From Azospirillum isscasi (GTDB lineage: Bacteria; Pseudomonadota; Alphaproteobacteria; Azospirillales; Azospirillaceae): a stretch of 51,376 nt of DNA. The DNA lies in contig NZ_JAUJFI010000020.1 in the NCBI RefSeq assembly GCF_030849505.1, positions 1 to 51,376 of the forward strand, written 5' to 3'. Of the stretch, positions 50,071 through 51,376 are shown piece after piece. Numbering within the stretch: position 1 is the first letter of the stretch; each line of letters opens with the position of its first letter. The notes under the pieces are model-generated. The model had not been told where the DNA came from, did no database searches, and saw only the letters and a list, made by a program, of their open reading frames with translations. The position numbers were made by a program, and so were the translations under genes.

Positions 50071-51376
50071 GGGCCAAGCCGCGCAGCGCGTCGGCGGCCC
50101 GCCCGGCCACCTCCGCCCAGTCGCCGACGCGCGTCTGGCGGAACAGCCGGGCGGTCGGGTACCAGGGGCTGTCCTCCCGCCCCAGCAGCCAGCGCCAGTC
50201 CGGCGCGAGCGGAAGCACCACCCAGACCGGCACCCCCAGCGCCCCGGCCAGATGGGCCGGTCCGGTGCAGGAGGAGATCACGAGATCCAGGTTGGCCATG
50301 ATCGCCGCGGTGTCGGCGAAATCGGCGATCTCCGGTCCCAGATCGGTGAAGGACGGCGGCATGTCCACCCGCTCCAGATCCTCCCGCCCCGGCCCCTTCT
50401 GAAGCCCGAAGAAGCGCACGCCCGGCACGTCCAGCACGGGCCGCAGCCCGGCCAGCCGGGGGGAGCGCAGCGCGTCGCCGGGAAAGCGCGGGTTGCCCGC
50501 CCAGACCAGCCCGACCCGCAGCCCCTCCCCGTCCGCCAGCCGTTCGTTCCAGGCGGCGGCGCGCCGCGGATCGGGGCGCAGGTAGGGCACGGCGGCGGGC
50601 ACGCGGTCGAGCGTCGTGCCGAAGGCGCGCGGCAGGCTCATCACCGGGCATTCCAGATCGAAGTCCGGAAGCGGATCGCCGCGGGCGATCGTCCGCTCCA
50701 CCCCCGTCAGGCCGGACAGGACGCCCAGCAAGGGCCGCTGCACCTCCAAAATCACCCGCCCCCCGCGTTCCGCCACCAGCGGGACGTAGCGGACGAATTG
50801 CAGGGTGTCGCCCAGCCCCTGTTCGGCGTAGAGCAGGACGGTTCGCCCGGCGATGTCCTCCCCGGTCCAGGTGGGTTGCGCGAAGCGGCGCCAGGGCGGC
50901 TCCGCCCGCGCGTCGTGACGGCGCCAGTCGAACTCCGGCCAGCCGCCCTCGTAATCCCCGGCCAGCAGCCGGGCGAAGCCGCGGTTCCAGCGCATCCCGG
51001 CGTCGCCGGGGCGGGCCTCCAGCACCCGGTCGAAGTCGGCGAGGGCCTCCACCGGGCGGGCCATGGCGAGCAAGGCGCCGCCGCGCGCCGCCCACAGGGA
51101 CGGTCCGGCGGTGCCGCGCTCCACCGCAGCGGCGAAGGCGGCCAGAGCCTCCTCGAAACGGCCCTGCCCGGCGAGCAGCGATCCGAGATTCTCCCAGGCG
51201 GCCCCGTAACCGGGAGCGAGCGCCAGCGCCGCGCGGTAGGCGGTTTCCGCCTCCTCGTTCCGCTTTTGCGCGGCGCAGGCGGAGCCGAGCAGCATGCGGG
51301 CCGCCGGCAATCCCGGCGCCAGCGCGGCGGGACGGGGGGCCGCCCGCTCCGCCGCTTCCGCCCGCCGCTCGGCCAG
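50054..51376 (-). CDS. TPR-domain glycosyltransferase-like protein (N-terminus cut by window edge)
   Basis: At least 440 residues; the frame is open to base 51376, so the N-terminus lies outside. The first visible part holds TPR units (AETAYRAALALAPGYGAAWENLGSLL; EEALAAFAAAVERG; ALADFDRVLEARPGDAGMRWNRG). The C-terminal part is a GT9-like domain: LLYAEQGLGDTLQFVRYVPLVAERGGRV, GLVWAGNPRFPGDALRS and DLVISSCTGPAHLAGALGVPVWVVLP. Such TPR-GT proteins often modify surface or flagellar proteins. The 3' end overlaps the convergent flgE by 17 bases. Confidence 0.9.
   Translation of the reverse strand: MAERRAEAAERAAPRPAALAPGLPAARMLLGSACAAQKRNEEAETAYRAALALAPGYGAAWENLGSLLAGQGRFEEALAAFAAAVERGTAGPSLWAARGGALLAMARPVEALADFDRVLEARPGDAGMRWNRGFARLLAGDYEGGWPEFDWRRHDARAEPPWRRFAQPTWTGEDIAGRTVLLYAEQGLGDTLQFVRYVPLVAERGGRVILEVQRPLLGVLSGLTGVERTIARGDPLPDFDLECPVMSLPRAFGTTLDRVPAAVPYLRPDPRRAAAWNERLADGEGLRVGLVWAGNPRFPGDALRSPRLAGLRPVLDVPGVRFFGLQKGPGREDLERVDMPPSFTDLGPEIADFADTAAIMANLDLVISSCTGPAHLAGALGVPVWVVLPLAPDWRWLLGREDSPWYPTARLFRQTRVGDWAEVAGRAADALRGLALTTSG

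Noticed and set aside
1..51376. tRNA, rRNA, transposase, integrase or toxin-antitoxin genes
   Set aside because: Looked for T-arm-like motifs, DDE or tyrosine-recombinase motifs and small gene pairs on both strands; none found by eye.

Overview
The window is one continuous stretch of high-GC bacterial chromosome and reads as an alphaproteobacterium of the Rhodospirillales, most likely Azospirillum or a close relative. This rests on the alphaproteobacterial family set (DUF1013/TrcR, DUF4169, DUF1192, UbiK/BMFP), the very large fused indolepyruvate ferredoxin oxidoreductase, and the dispersed CCCTCTCCC palindromes between genes. Species cannot be fixed from sequence reading alone. I see no rRNA, tRNA, CRISPR array, insertion sequence, integrase or phage gene; it looks like ordinary core or chromid DNA.

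Layout. 1-6.4 kb: a truncated DsbD/ScsB-type thiol reductase, a YqgE protein, two small unknowns, then a minus-strand operon thrC > M16 peptidase > GNAT acetyltransferase. 6.5-12.2 kb: a composite palindromic repeat, a GH5 cellulase without signal peptide, a 637-nt gap with stem-loops, and the IorA/IorB-type oxidoreductase. 12.2-15.1 kb: SGNH-like protein, an ECF sigma factor with its membrane anti-sigma factor, and a KfrA-like protein. 15.2-21.5 kb: prpE, a secreted PHB-depolymerase-like esterase, a small unknown, an M3 oligopeptidase, and a bacteriohemerythrin behind an FNR/CRP-type operator. 21.6-28.4 kb: an FAD oxidase, an ABC1 kinase, then queA-tgt-queF-queG. 28.3-31.5 kb: a minus-strand cell-surface glycan module (UPF0104-type membrane protein, GT9 transferase, O-antigen-ligase-like protein). 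31.7-39.7 kb: a chemoreceptor, an Eis-like acetyltransferase coupled to an acyl-CoA ligase, a YbaK deacylase, proC carrying an in-frame 15-bp tandem repeat, a YbjN protein and UbiK. 39.7-51.4 kb: a large AsmA protein, small DUF proteins, a quinone oxidoreductase, TrcR, ubiX, a beta-carbonic anhydrase, a sigma-54-driven flagellar hook gene, and a truncated TPR/glycosyltransferase.

How the parts work together. The clearest pathway is queuosine: queF makes preQ1, Tgt inserts it in tRNA, QueA builds epoxyqueuosine and QueG reduces it. Three genes concern ubiquinone (ABC1/UbiB-like kinase, UbiK, UbiX) but lie apart. Regulation is readable at two places: a 14-bp TTGAC-N4-GTCAA site before the hemerythrin, suggesting control by oxygen or nitric oxide, and a near-consensus -24/-12 promoter before flgE. 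No wholly novel multi-gene system stands out. The best leads are the operator at the hemerythrin, the proC repeat, the Eis-like/acyl-CoA ligase coupling, the leaderless cellulase, and the inverted-pair palindromes.
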